From: Bacteroidota bacterium
GTDB lineage: Bacteria > Bacteroidota > Bacteroidia > Bacteroidales > FEN-979
DNA length: 60,548 bases
Reading direction: 5' to 3'
NCBI GenBank assembly: GCA_026391795.1
Contig: JAPLDI010000015.1
Span: forward strand, 8,009-68,556
This document shows positions 1-6,718 of this stretch, piece after piece (position 1 is the first letter of the stretch; each line of letters starts with the position of its first letter). Below the pieces are notes generated by a model that did not search any database, was not told the DNA's origin, and saw only the letters and a list, made by a program, of their open reading frames with translations. A program made the position numbers and the translations under genes.

Positions 1-173
1 CTGAACCCGCCCCAAGAGATTCCGGCCAGGGTTTGATTAGCAGGGGCGGGTTCTGAACCCGCCCCAATAGATTCCGGCCAGGGTTTGATTAGCAGGGGCG
101 GGTGCTGAACCCGCCCCAAGAGATTCCGGCCAGGGTTTGATTAGCAGGGGCGGGTTCTGAACCCGCCCCAACA
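1..173. repeat. 52-bp tandem repeat with hairpin-forming unit ends (3.3 copies)
   Basis: Units begin at 1, 53, 105 and 157 (the last is partial), so the period is exactly 52 bp with only one or two substitutions between copies. Each unit opens with GAACCCGCCCC and closes with GGGGCGGGTTC, which are exact reverse complements. Every unit, and every junction between units, can therefore fold into an 11-bp GC-rich stem. The array starts at the window edge and may extend further left. No reading frame of interest crosses it. Function is unknown; it lies just beyond the HU terminator. Confidence 0.9.
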
Positions 174-183
174 GCCTGAGCGT

Positions 184-217
184 ATAAAAAAAGAGGATGC
201 CCTTTTGGGACACCCTC
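184..217 (-). terminator. Rho-independent terminator of the HU gene
   Basis: Read on the minus strand, GAGGGTGTCCC, a TTTT-complement loop and GGGCATCCTC form a 10-bp stem with one bulge. A run of seven or more T follows. It begins 25 bases after the HU stop codon. Confidence 0.8.
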
Positions 218-241
218 CTTTAGTTAACAAGTGGCAAAGTC

Positions 242-514
242 TTACTTGACTTTTTTGCTGAGTTCAGCGCCAGCTTTAAACTTTACAACTTTTTTTGCTG
301 CAATTTTGATTTCCTTGCCAGTCTGAGGATTGCGTCCCTTACGGGCAGCTCTCTTGGAAACGGAGAAAGAACCAAAACCTACTAAAGCAACCCTGTCGCC
401 TTTGCTTAACGCTTTTGTTGTGGCGATGATAACTGCTCCCAGAGCCCTGCCGGCTTCTGCCTTGGTCAATTTTGCATCTTTTGCAATTGATTCGATTAAT
501 TGTGCCTTGTTCAT
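242..514 (-). CDS. hup: DNA-binding protein HU
   Basis: A 90-residue histone-like protein of the HU/IHF family, which binds and bends DNA non-specifically as a dimer and compacts the nucleoid. The start [20 protein letters not shown] is the standard HU beginning. The family signature [21 protein letters not shown], with the Pro of the DNA-intercalating arm (RNPQTG), lies at about residues 47-66. The end is Lys-rich. The frame stays open upstream to 862, but the extension resembles nothing and is excluded by the 90-residue family length and by a consensus promoter inside it at 554-583. The gene stands alone with its own promoter and terminator. Whether it is HU or an IHF-like paralogue cannot be told from sequence alone. 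Confidence 0.95.
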   Translation of the reverse strand: MNKAQLIESIAKDAKLTKAEAGRALGAVIIATTKALSKGDRVALVGFGSFSVSKRAARKGRNPQTGKEIKIAAKKVVKFKAGAELSKKVK

Positions 515-854
515 TTTTTCAGGTTTTAAGTTAATAGTTAATGAAAATCCCTGCAAAGATAAGGCATCTGAAATAAATGTCAAGATATTTATTCCTAAAA
601 CCCCTGTAATTGTTGATAAATTGGGAATTTTGTTAATATCTGCATCCCTAAAACGGTTAAATACCAAAGGTTTCAGTAAATATTTTTGTCTTAAACATCT
701 GGAAATCCATGCTGTTCCTGACCTGCCCTCGGGTATAAATCCAAAATGCAATCCTGAATCATTACTCGAAATTCGTAAATATGCCTTATCCTGCGTCCCC
801 AATCCCTTTCGCCAATACTTGAAAAAATAGTACCTTTCAACCAAAAATCGGGGT
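515..854. other. Divergent intergenic region between HU and the flavoprotein gene
   Basis: 340 bases without a credible gene. The half next to HU holds its promoter. Towards the flavoprotein there is TACCTTTC at about 830, one mismatch from the Bacteroidota -7 box but without a clear -33 partner. Long frames crossing the region on both strands have no recognisable protein features. Confidence 0.6.
554..583 (-). promoter_or_regulatory. Bacteroidota-type promoter for HU
   Basis: On the minus strand TTG (-33 element) is followed by 19 bases and then TATCTTTG, a perfect match to the TAnnTTTG -7 box. The predicted transcript starts near 548 and has a leader of about 34 bases. Confidence 0.7.
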
Positions 855-1541
855 ATGATCAATTACGATGCATTATTCAAAATATCCTACGGGCTTTACA
901 TTGTCTGTTCGGGAAACAAAGATCATGGGAATGGATTCATCTCGAATACCGTTTTCCAGGTAACCGCCGAACCGGTAAAATTCGCAGCCTGCTGCAGCAA
1001 GAAAAACTATACTGCAGAAGTTATCCGGGAAACCGGTGCCTTTTCGGTATCGGTATTGCATACCGAAGCCTCGCCTGACCTGTTCGGGCGATTTGGATAT
1101 AAAAGCGGAAAAGATTTTAACAAACTGGGAGGACTCCGCATCCGGTACGGCGAAAATACCGGGGTTCCTGTTGTTTTGAACGACACCATTGCAATTCTTG
1201 AATGCAGGCTCGTCCAGACGGTGGATGTGGGCACTCATTTTATCTTTATCGGCGAATTGCTGCATTCCGAGATCCTGGATGATGCAGGAGAGCCCATCAC
1301 CTATTCCCATTACCGGCGGGTCAGGAAAGGGGCAGCTCCTGAAAATGCTCCAACCTATGTTGATAAGTCGAAACTCAATCCTGTGGAAAAGAGGTCAGAT
1401 CATAAGAAATACGAATGCTTAGCCTGTGGCTACATCTATGATGAAGCCATTGAAGGAATTAAATTCAGCAACCTTCCGTCAGATTGGGTTTGTCCTTCCT
1501 GCGGAGTTGGGAAGGAAAATTTCATGGAAATAAAAGAGTAA
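855..1541 (+). CDS. Flavin reductase-like / rubredoxin fusion flavoprotein
   Basis: A 228-residue fusion. Residues 1 to about 155 resemble the FMN-binding flavin reductase family (start [18 protein letters not shown], then the split-barrel strands). Residues about 180-228 are a complete rubredoxin domain: CLACGY and CPSCGVGK supply the four Cys ligands for one iron. The same architecture is found in the high-molecular-weight rubredoxin of anaerobes, where NAD(P)H electrons pass through FMN and rubredoxin to flavo-diiron O2 or NO reductases; a similar oxidative-stress role here is inferred. No partner flavo-diiron gene is in the window. The ATG at 855 gives the domain start expected for the family, and the gene appears monocistronic. 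A plain flavin reductase role is the alternative. Confidence 0.85.
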   Translation: MINYDALFKISYGLYIVCSGNKDHGNGFISNTVFQVTAEPVKFAACCSKKNYTAEVIRETGAFSVSVLHTEASPDLFGRFGYKSGKDFNKLGGLRIRYGENTGVPVVLNDTIAILECRLVQTVDVGTHFIFIGELLHSEILDDAGEPITYSHYRRVRKGAAPENAPTYVDKSKLNPVEKRSDHKKYECLACGYIYDEAIEGIKFSNLPSDWVCPSCGVGKENFMEIKE

Positions 1542-1649
1542 TCCGGCTGCAGAAAAATCATCCGGTATTTTTACCGACGTTTTTCTGCCCTTTATCGGGA
1601 ATTCGGGTGATTCAACAGAAATTCACTGTTTCACCCCAGGTATTCGGTA

Positions 1650-1657
1650 TACTTTTG
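1650..1657 (+). promoter_or_regulatory. -7 box (TACTTTTG) upstream of the repeat-protein gene
   Basis: A perfect TAnnTTTG box lies 30 bases before the ATG at 1687. TTTC at 1629-1632 is a weak -33 element with about 17 bases of spacing. Confidence 0.5.
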
Positions 1658-1686
1658 CTTCGTCAACAACAAAAAAGTAAACCGAA

Positions 1687-2064
1687 ATGAAAACAACAAC
1701 GATAATTTTAGCAACCCTTCTCATACTCCAGGTCAATTCACTTTTCGCAAACAACGACGGCGTTCCTGTATTTTCATCAGCAAAAGAAATGAGCCTTGAT
1801 GCAGTTCTCAGATCAGCCCCTGCAACTCCGAAGGAAGCAACCTTTGAGGACTTTTCAGCCGCTGCCTGGATTTTAACCGCTGCCCCTGCAACTCCGAAGG
1901 AAGCAACTTTTGAAGAATCAGCTGAAGTGTTTGATGTCGTGAACCTGGCCCCTGTAACCCCTGGAGAAGCTGATTTCAACGATTCAGAGCCGGAGATGAA
2001 CAGCGGAGTAATCACGCTTTCACCGGTTACCCCTGCTGAGGCCGATTTTACCGACCTCCCCTGA
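1687..2064 (+). CDS. Small secreted APxTPxEATFE-repeat protein
   Basis: 125 residues with a clear signal peptide (residues 1-21, ending NSLFA). The mature part carries four copies of a motif: SAPATPKEATFED, AAPATPKEATFEE, LAPVTPGEADFND and LSPVTPAEADFTD, each separated by 15-20 variable residues. The first two copies are also nearly identical in DNA. A protein with the same motif is encoded on the opposite strand at 4401-4787. I recognise no named domain. The acidic, Pro/Thr-rich, low-complexity mature chain suggests a secreted or surface-exposed disordered protein. It has its own -7 box and a terminator at 2089. Function is unknown. Confidence 0.8.
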   Translation: MKTTTIILATLLILQVNSLFANNDGVPVFSSAKEMSLDAVLRSAPATPKEATFEDFSAAAWILTAAPATPKEATFEESAEVFDVVNLAPVTPGEADFNDSEPEMNSGVITLSPVTPAEADFTDLP

Positions 2065-2088
2065 AATATTCTGTTACCCTGAATGAAT

Positions 2089-2117
2089 GAAAGCTGCCTG
2101 AGGGTGGCTTTTTTTAT
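2089..2117 (+). terminator. Rho-independent terminator
   Basis: AAGCTGCC, loop TGAG, then GGTGGCTT and a run of seven T. It lies 25 bases after the stop of the repeat-protein gene. Confidence 0.75.
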
Positions 2118-2207
2118 GCTGTCATAAAGCCATTTTTATACAGGAATTCAGGTCACAACAGAAATTCAACAATTCAACGGATGAAACCGGCAGGTTGTAC
2201 ATTCGTC

Positions 2208-2239
2208 TTTGTGAGAACCTTCCTCGCAGTTTACTTTTA
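2208..2239 (+). promoter_or_regulatory. Promoter for the secreted protein at 2285
   Basis: TTTG at 2208-2211, a 20-base spacer and TACTTTTA at 2232-2239 (one mismatch to TAnnTTTG). The leader is about 40 bases. Confidence 0.55.
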
Positions 2240-2284
2240 TTTTCATAATTTAAGAATTCAATAATAACCTAAAACAAGAATATC

Positions 2285-2734
2285 ATGAAAAAGATCATTC
2301 TCTTATCATTTGTCGCACTGGCAGTGATATTTTCCGGTATAAGCCTGAATTCCTCTGCACAAAATCCTGGTAAACCCATCGGTATCGTCCAGTCGTATAT
2401 TCATTATCAGGTCGTCATTCACCCTGATTATGGGGTCATTCATAATCAGTGCCCTATGCTGGTCATATTGACAGATGCTTATAACAACCCGGTCGGATTG
2501 CCCCAGCTATATCAACACGGGATCAATACCTATAATTTTTACGAGATGGGACCGGTTGCAGGAACAAGAATAGCAAGGCTGACAAATAGTTCCGATGACA
2601 ACCCGAACGACGTTTGCACGATTGTGTCTATGGTCGATTCTAAAACAGGTATCTTCAACAATGGAGGAAATTATCAATTTAACTTGTCCGGCGGATATAG
2701 CGGAGATACGGTTCTTTACACAATATCCTACTGA
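2285..2734 (+). CDS. Secreted protein of unknown function
   Basis: 149 residues. Residues 1-25 form a typical signal peptide (MKKIILLSFVALAVIFSG, cleavage near NSSAQ). The mature chain is rich in Tyr, Asn and Gly with alternating polar and hydrophobic stretches, which suggests a beta-sandwich or other all-beta fold. It has two Cys (in NQCPM and NDVCT) that could form a disulfide. No family was recognised. It has its own promoter (2208) and terminator (2772) and lies between the two APxTPxEATFE proteins without sharing their motif. Confidence 0.7.
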   Translation: MKKIILLSFVALAVIFSGISLNSSAQNPGKPIGIVQSYIHYQVVIHPDYGVIHNQCPMLVILTDAYNNPVGLPQLYQHGINTYNFYEMGPVAGTRIARLTNSSDDNPNDVCTIVSMVDSKTGIFNNGGNYQFNLSGGYSGDTVLYTISY

Positions 2735-2771
2735 CAGGACAACCAATTAAAGCGATGGTGCATTGAAAAAG

Positions 2772-2800
2772 AAACCCGCGGTTATTGCGGGTTTTTTTTA
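2772..2800 (+). terminator. Rho-independent terminator
   Basis: AAACCCGC, loop GGTTATT, GCGGGTTT and a run of T. It closes the gene at 2285-2734. Confidence 0.85.
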
Positions 2801-2891
2801 TTCGGGGGCAGGGCTCCCGGGGTTCCTGCCTGTGACTGGTGGCCCGTAAAAATTACACTATCAGGAACTTTCGGATCTTGCTGTAGTGCAT

Positions 2892-3311
2892 TTATCGCTC
2901 CAGGATGAAGGTTGTGATCATCATATCCCTGTTGGATGTGACCTCCCCGCTGGCCGTGGAACTGACAATTTTAAATCCCTCTTTTCTTAATTTGTTAAGG
3001 GTGCGGGTGATGACCTGGTTGTTCTTTACCAGGTAGTCGTCATTGAATTTAAACGGAACGAGATCAATGATCTCACTTTTATCATCTGCATAAACCAGAA
3101 TGATCTTCGAGCTGGTGACGGTAAAGTTCTCATAGATCCTCATCGTGATGTATTCTCCCTTCTGATCCTCCTTTTCTGTTGTGCGGAAAGAGACAAATAC
3201 GACAAATACAGGAACCAGGAACAGGATCAGGCAGAAAGGATGGATTCTTTTCCCCCGAAAAGTGAATCGGGGGAAGTTCCTGAATGGAAATTTCTGGAGA
3301 TTGTTTTTCAT
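2892..3311 (-). CDS. Single-pass membrane protein of unknown function
   Basis: 139 residues. The N-terminus is strongly basic (FPFRNFPRFTFRGKR), followed by one transmembrane segment at about residues 24-42 (HPFCLILFLVPVFVVFVSF) and then a soluble domain of about 95 residues outside the membrane. That domain has regular beta/alpha patterning (KIILVYADDKSEIIDLVPF, then TRTLNKLRKEGFKIVSS). The basic-in rule puts the C-terminal domain in the periplasm. I do not recognise the family. The ATG at 3311 is the first in frame. Its upstream region is shared with the divergent barrel gene at 3440. Confidence 0.65.
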   Translation of the reverse strand: MKNNLQKFPFRNFPRFTFRGKRIHPFCLILFLVPVFVVFVSFRTTEKEDQKGEYITMRIYENFTVTSSKIILVYADDKSEIIDLVPFKFNDDYLVKNNQVITRTLNKLRKEGFKIVSSTASGEVTSNRDMMITTFILER

Positions 3312-3374
3312 ACCGGTTTTTTTTCAAAAATAGCAGGATTTAATAACTTATTGGTAAATAATTCGGGTTTTCAC

Positions 3375-3403
3375 TTGACAATTCAAAATATAAAATATAT
3401 TTG
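3375..3403 (+). promoter_or_regulatory. Consensus Bacteroidota promoter for the barrel protein
   Basis: TTG at 3375-3377, an 18-base spacer and TATATTTG at 3396-3403 (perfect TAnnTTTG). The start codon is 36 bases downstream. Confidence 0.7.
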
Positions 3404-3439
3404 CTTATCGTTTATATGTTTCACTAAAACCCCATTGCA

Positions 3440-4309
3440 ATGAAAAGAGCAACTTTTACTTTTATTTTGGCTTTGTTTTGTGTCTACGCTGTTAATGCAC
3501 AGGATCTGACTTCCAGGAAAGGGATTCCTATTCTTCCCGAAAAAGGTGATTATTCCATCTCTATCGATGCAGTGCCATTTTTTGAGTATCTGGGGAACAT
3601 GTTTCACGGAAACAACGCAACACCTGCACCTACCTTTGATTTTCCCGGCCTGGGAGATGTCCCCATGTGGACGATTCAAGGGAGAAAATTTATCAGTGCG
3701 ACGACTGCTTACCGGGCAAGAGTGAGGCTGGGCTATTCCTGCAACACCATCAAGAATACCATTGAGGATCAGACCAACACCGGAACAAGCCCGGCGTATG
3801 TTGATGACAAATGGACAGAATCAAAAATGAACGTTGTCCTGGGGGCAGGGTTTGAAAAGAGAAGAGGCAAGGGCAGAGTTCAGGGATATTATGGTGCAAT
3901 GGTCAACATTCTGTTTGCGACACACGGCAACCGGGTCGTTTATGGAAACACAATGGATGCTACCTATACGAATCCGCTCTCAACGGTTTATCCCTGGGTA
4001 TCAGCACCGGAAGGCTATCAGACCGAAAATGCCAGTACGCGGGTTGTAAAAGACAATGCAGGTCTTTCGTTTGGTGCCGGCGCCAATGTTTTTGTTGGTG
4101 TCGAGTATTTCTTCGCACCCAAAATGTCGCTTGGAGGAGAGTTCTCCTGGGGTATGCTGTTCCAGATCACCGGGAAGTCAAGAGTACAATCAGAGACCAT
4201 GAATGGTTCAGACAAGGAAACAACCACCTACAAGTACGGCGGAAATACTTTTTTCGGAATTGATAACAGTAATTCAGGAGGTGCCATCAACCTGAATTTC
4301 TACTTCTGA
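3440..4309 (+). CDS. Outer-membrane beta-barrel protein
   Basis: 289 residues with a signal peptide (MKRATFTFILALFCVYAVNA, then QD). The mature protein alternates amphipathic strands of 9-11 residues with Gly/Asn-rich turns and ends in Phe (LNFYF), the usual terminal residue of barrels recognised by the BAM machinery. Strands such as YRARVRLGYSC, KMNVVLGAGFEKR, VQGYYGAMVNILF and NVFVGVEYFFAPKMSLGGEFSWGMLF suggest an 8- to 12-stranded barrel. The substrate is unknown. The gene is monocistronic with a consensus promoter and a hairpin terminator at 4332. Confidence 0.8.
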   Translation: MKRATFTFILALFCVYAVNAQDLTSRKGIPILPEKGDYSISIDAVPFFEYLGNMFHGNNATPAPTFDFPGLGDVPMWTIQGRKFISATTAYRARVRLGYSCNTIKNTIEDQTNTGTSPAYVDDKWTESKMNVVLGAGFEKRRGKGRVQGYYGAMVNILFATHGNRVVYGNTMDATYTNPLSTVYPWVSAPEGYQTENASTRVVKDNAGLSFGAGANVFVGVEYFFAPKMSLGGEFSWGMLFQITGKSRVQSETMNGSDKETTTYKYGGNTFFGIDNSNSGGAINLNFYF

Positions 4310-4331
4310 CAGAACCCGTCAGCCATGAAAT

Positions 4332-4366
4332 GAAGAGGCTGTCTCAAGACTTGAGAAAGCCTCTTT
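4332..4366 (+). terminator. Rho-independent terminator between convergent genes
   Basis: GAGGC-TG-TCTCAAG pairs with CTTGAGA-AA-GCCTC around a very short loop and is followed by TTTT. It lies between the barrel gene (+) and the repeat-protein gene (-) and may serve both. Confidence 0.7.
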
Positions 4367-4400
4367 TCATGAAAAGAAATACGTATTGGAGGGTATGATG

Positions 4401-4787
4401 TTAAAGGCCGCAACCGTACTTTGCATCACAGGGCAGGGGGAAATCAGGATGTACGTGTTGTCCCTTCTTATTTATTTCACTGTTCCGGTTACTTTGAACG
4501 GTACCCTCGAAGGTTGATTCGTCTAAAGCGGAAATTTCTTCAAACGTGGCTTCTTTGGGAGTAGAGGGAGCAAGCGAAGAAACCGGCTGGAGAAGATGAT
4601 TCACTTCCGGTGTATCCTCAAATGTAGCTTCCATTGGAGTGACGGGTGCAAGAACCGTCACTGGTGCTGAAAATTCTGTTACTGACGGGCCTTCGAATCC
4701 TTTCCTGTTCGTGTTGTTGTTATCTGCAAAGACGAAGCTCACATTCAGTGTGATAAGGGCAAGTATGACGAGAATTCTGGTTTTCAT
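4401..4787 (-). CDS. Second small secreted APxTPxEATFE-repeat protein
   Basis: 128 residues with a signal peptide (MKTRILVILALITLNVSFVFA). Two motif copies, LAPVTPMEATFEDT and LAPSTPKEATFEEI, match the repeat of the protein at 1687-2064, and a third degenerate copy (ALDESTFEGT) follows. The tail differs: a basic and polar stretch, then HPDFPLPCDAKYGCGL with two Cys close to the C-terminus, possibly a disulfide or attachment site. The two genes are clearly a family within one locus. Nothing here shows function. Confidence 0.8.
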   Translation of the reverse strand: MKTRILVILALITLNVSFVFADNNNTNRKGFEGPSVTEFSAPVTVLAPVTPMEATFEDTPEVNHLLQPVSSLAPSTPKEATFEEISALDESTFEGTVQSNRNSEINKKGQHVHPDFPLPCDAKYGCGL

Positions 4788-5004
4788 AACGATATTTATT
4801 TTTGATTTTGATCATAAGACGACCGAGTGTATGAAAAGTTACAGGGGGTGCAAAAAACCGGGAAATTACCGGATGGGATGCAATCTGTTCATTCCTGGGT
4901 TGTCATTCTGGTTGTAAATTAATTTGGTTACAAAGATATCTGCCCTTTTCCGGCTGGAAAAATCTATTCTGTGAACGGGCAAAAATAACAGGTGAAATAT
5001 CTTT

Positions 5005-5751
5005 TCAGGATTTATCCAGTGAATGGACCGCTTCACAGAGCTCATGGATCAGCGATGGGTCTTTTTCAATGGCATTTCCCACAACAACGACATCAGCTCC
5101 GGATCGGGCTGCATCCCGTGCCTGCGTGGCTGTGCGGATACCTCCGCCGATGATCAGCGGGATGGTGAGGCTCTGTTTTACCTTTTTAATCATCGGAAGC
5201 CTGACCGGACTCTCAGCGCCACTGCCTGCATCCATGTAGATCAGCTGAAGGCCGAGAAGTTCCCCGGCAATGGCGGTACACATGGCGATATCATCCTGGC
5301 CGGCCGGTATCGGTGTCGTATTGCTCATGTATGAAACCGCCGTGGGATGGCCGTTTTCAATCAGCATATAGCCTGTCGGAAGAATCTCAAACCGGCACCT
5401 TTTTAGAAACGGGGCAGCAACCACGTGTCTCCCGATCAGCATTTCAGCATTTCTTCCTGAAATAAGGGACAGGAGAAGAATTCCGTCGGCATCCTCCGCA
5501 ATCATCAGTTGATTTCCGGGAAAGAGAATTACCGGAGCTGAACAATGTTCTTTCAGAACGGAGATGTATTTATGGTGGTTGTTCTCCTTGACGAGACTTC
5601 CTCCATAAAAGATGAAATCGACCCCCGCTTTCTCTGACGATCGCGCAAATCCCCGGATCCCGCTTAGAGAGAATTTATCGGGATCAACCAGGGGTGCAAA
5701 TTTCTTTTTCCCGTTGGCAAACTTGTTCAGTAAAATGGAATTCCCTGGCAT
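5005..5751 (-). CDS. Geranylgeranylglyceryl phosphate synthase family protein (GGGPS/PcrB-like)
   Basis: 248 residues, a TIM-barrel prenyltransferase that joins a polyprenyl diphosphate to sn-glycerol-1-phosphate by an ether bond. Family marks are PLVDPDK near the N-terminus, YMDAGSGAES (the substrate-binding Y-x-E/D-AGSGA motif) and the phosphate-binding IIGGGIRTATQA. Bacteroidota are known to carry group II GGGPS enzymes; the fate of the ether lipid is unclear. The start at 5751 is preferred over 5838 because the longer frame overlaps metF and adds residues absent from the family; AAAGGG precedes it. It lies 10 bases after metF and is the last gene of a PPTase-metH-metF-GGGPS operon. Confidence 0.85.
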   Translation of the reverse strand: MPGNSILLNKFANGKKKFAPLVDPDKFSLSGIRGFARSSEKAGVDFIFYGGSLVKENNHHKYISVLKEHCSAPVILFPGNQLMIAEDADGILLLSLISGRNAEMLIGRHVVAAPFLKRCRFEILPTGYMLIENGHPTAVSYMSNTTPIPAGQDDIAMCTAIAGELLGLQLIYMDAGSGAESPVRLPMIKKVKQSLTIPLIIGGGIRTATQARDAARSGADVVVVGNAIEKDPSLIHELCEAVHSLDKS

Positions 5752-5761
5752 GTGCCCTTTA

Positions 5762-6718
5762 TTAAAATACTGCAGATGCAATCTGCCGGATGTTCTCTGA
5801 TATCCCGATGGTGAAATAGTGCAATACCGGAACGCCATAGTTGATCAGTTCCCTGGATTGCTTGATGGACCATTCTATACCGACATGGAAAGCATCCTCG
5901 TTATTTCTGCATTTTCCGATCGCATTTACAAGCTCTTCCGGAATATCAATGTTGAAGACCTGCGGAAGAATATTGATATCGCGCAAGGTCGTGATGGGTT
6001 TTAAACCGGGAATAATCGGAACCGTAATACCGGCTTCCCTGCAGTTCCTCACAAATGCGAAGTACTTTTCATTGTCGTAGAACATCTGGGTAATGATGTA
6101 TTCAGCCCCGGCCTCGATCTTCTGCTTTAGGAATGCAAGGTCGGAGGTGATATTGGGAGATTCGATGTGTTTTTCAGGATAACCGGCTACCCCGACACAG
6201 AAATCAGTAGAGACAGTGCCCTCCATCTCTTCGTCAATGTATTTTCCATGGTTCATGGCGATGATCTGCTCCACGAGGCCGGAAGCATAGGGATGTCCCT
6301 CTTTTTCGGGAGAGAATACACGCATTCCCTTGGGGGGGTCGCCGCGGAGTGCCAGGATATTGTTGATGCCGAGGAAATGAAAATCGATCAGGGCATATTC
6401 CGTATCTTCCTTTGAAAAACCTCCGCAGATGAGATGAGGCACCACATCCACCGAGGGATATTTATACTTGATGGCGGCAGAGATTGCAACCGTTCCCGGG
6501 CGTTTCCGTACCGTCTTCTTTTCCAGCAACCCGCTCTTGTGTTTCTTATATACGACCTCTTCCTGGTGGTAGGTGATGTTGATGAAGGAAGGGCTGAAGG
6601 TCAGCAGCGGATCAATGGTACTGTAAATCCCCTGGATGTTATGCCCTTTCAGGGGAGGAAGCAGTTCAAACGAGAATAATGTTGATTTTGAGTTATTAAT
6701 GTGATCGATAACTTTCAT
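5762..6718 (-). CDS. metF: Methylenetetrahydrofolate reductase
   Basis: 318 residues, full length for bacterial MetF. It reduces 5,10-methylene-THF to 5-methyl-THF, the methyl donor for the MetH enzyme encoded just upstream. Typical features are FSFELLPP (catalytic Glu) at residues 16-23, [15 protein letters not shown] (FAD/folate-binding) at about 122-131, the aromatic [25 protein letters not shown] strand-helix and [12 protein letters not shown]. The start codon overlaps the metH stop by four bases (ATGA), implying translational coupling and matched amounts of the two enzymes. Confidence 0.95.
   Translation of the reverse strand: MKVIDHINNSKSTLFSFELLPPLKGHNIQGIYSTIDPLLTFSPSFINITYHQEEVVYKKHKSGLLEKKTVRKRPGTVAISAAIKYKYPSVDVVPHLICGGFSKEDTEYALIDFHFLGINNILALRGDPPKGMRVFSPEKEGHPYASGLVEQIIAMNHGKYIDEEMEGTVSTDFCVGVAGYPEKHIESPNITSDLAFLKQKIEAGAEYIITQMFYDNEKYFAFVRNCREAGITVPIIPGLKPITTLRDINILPQVFNIDIPEELVNAIGKCRNNEDAFHVGIEWSIKQSRELINYGVPVLHYFTIGISENIRQIASAVF

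Noticed and set aside
242-862. 206-residue HU frame as a long HU variant
   Set aside because: The extra N-terminal part resembles nothing and spans a consensus promoter; the 90-residue start matches the HU family exactly.
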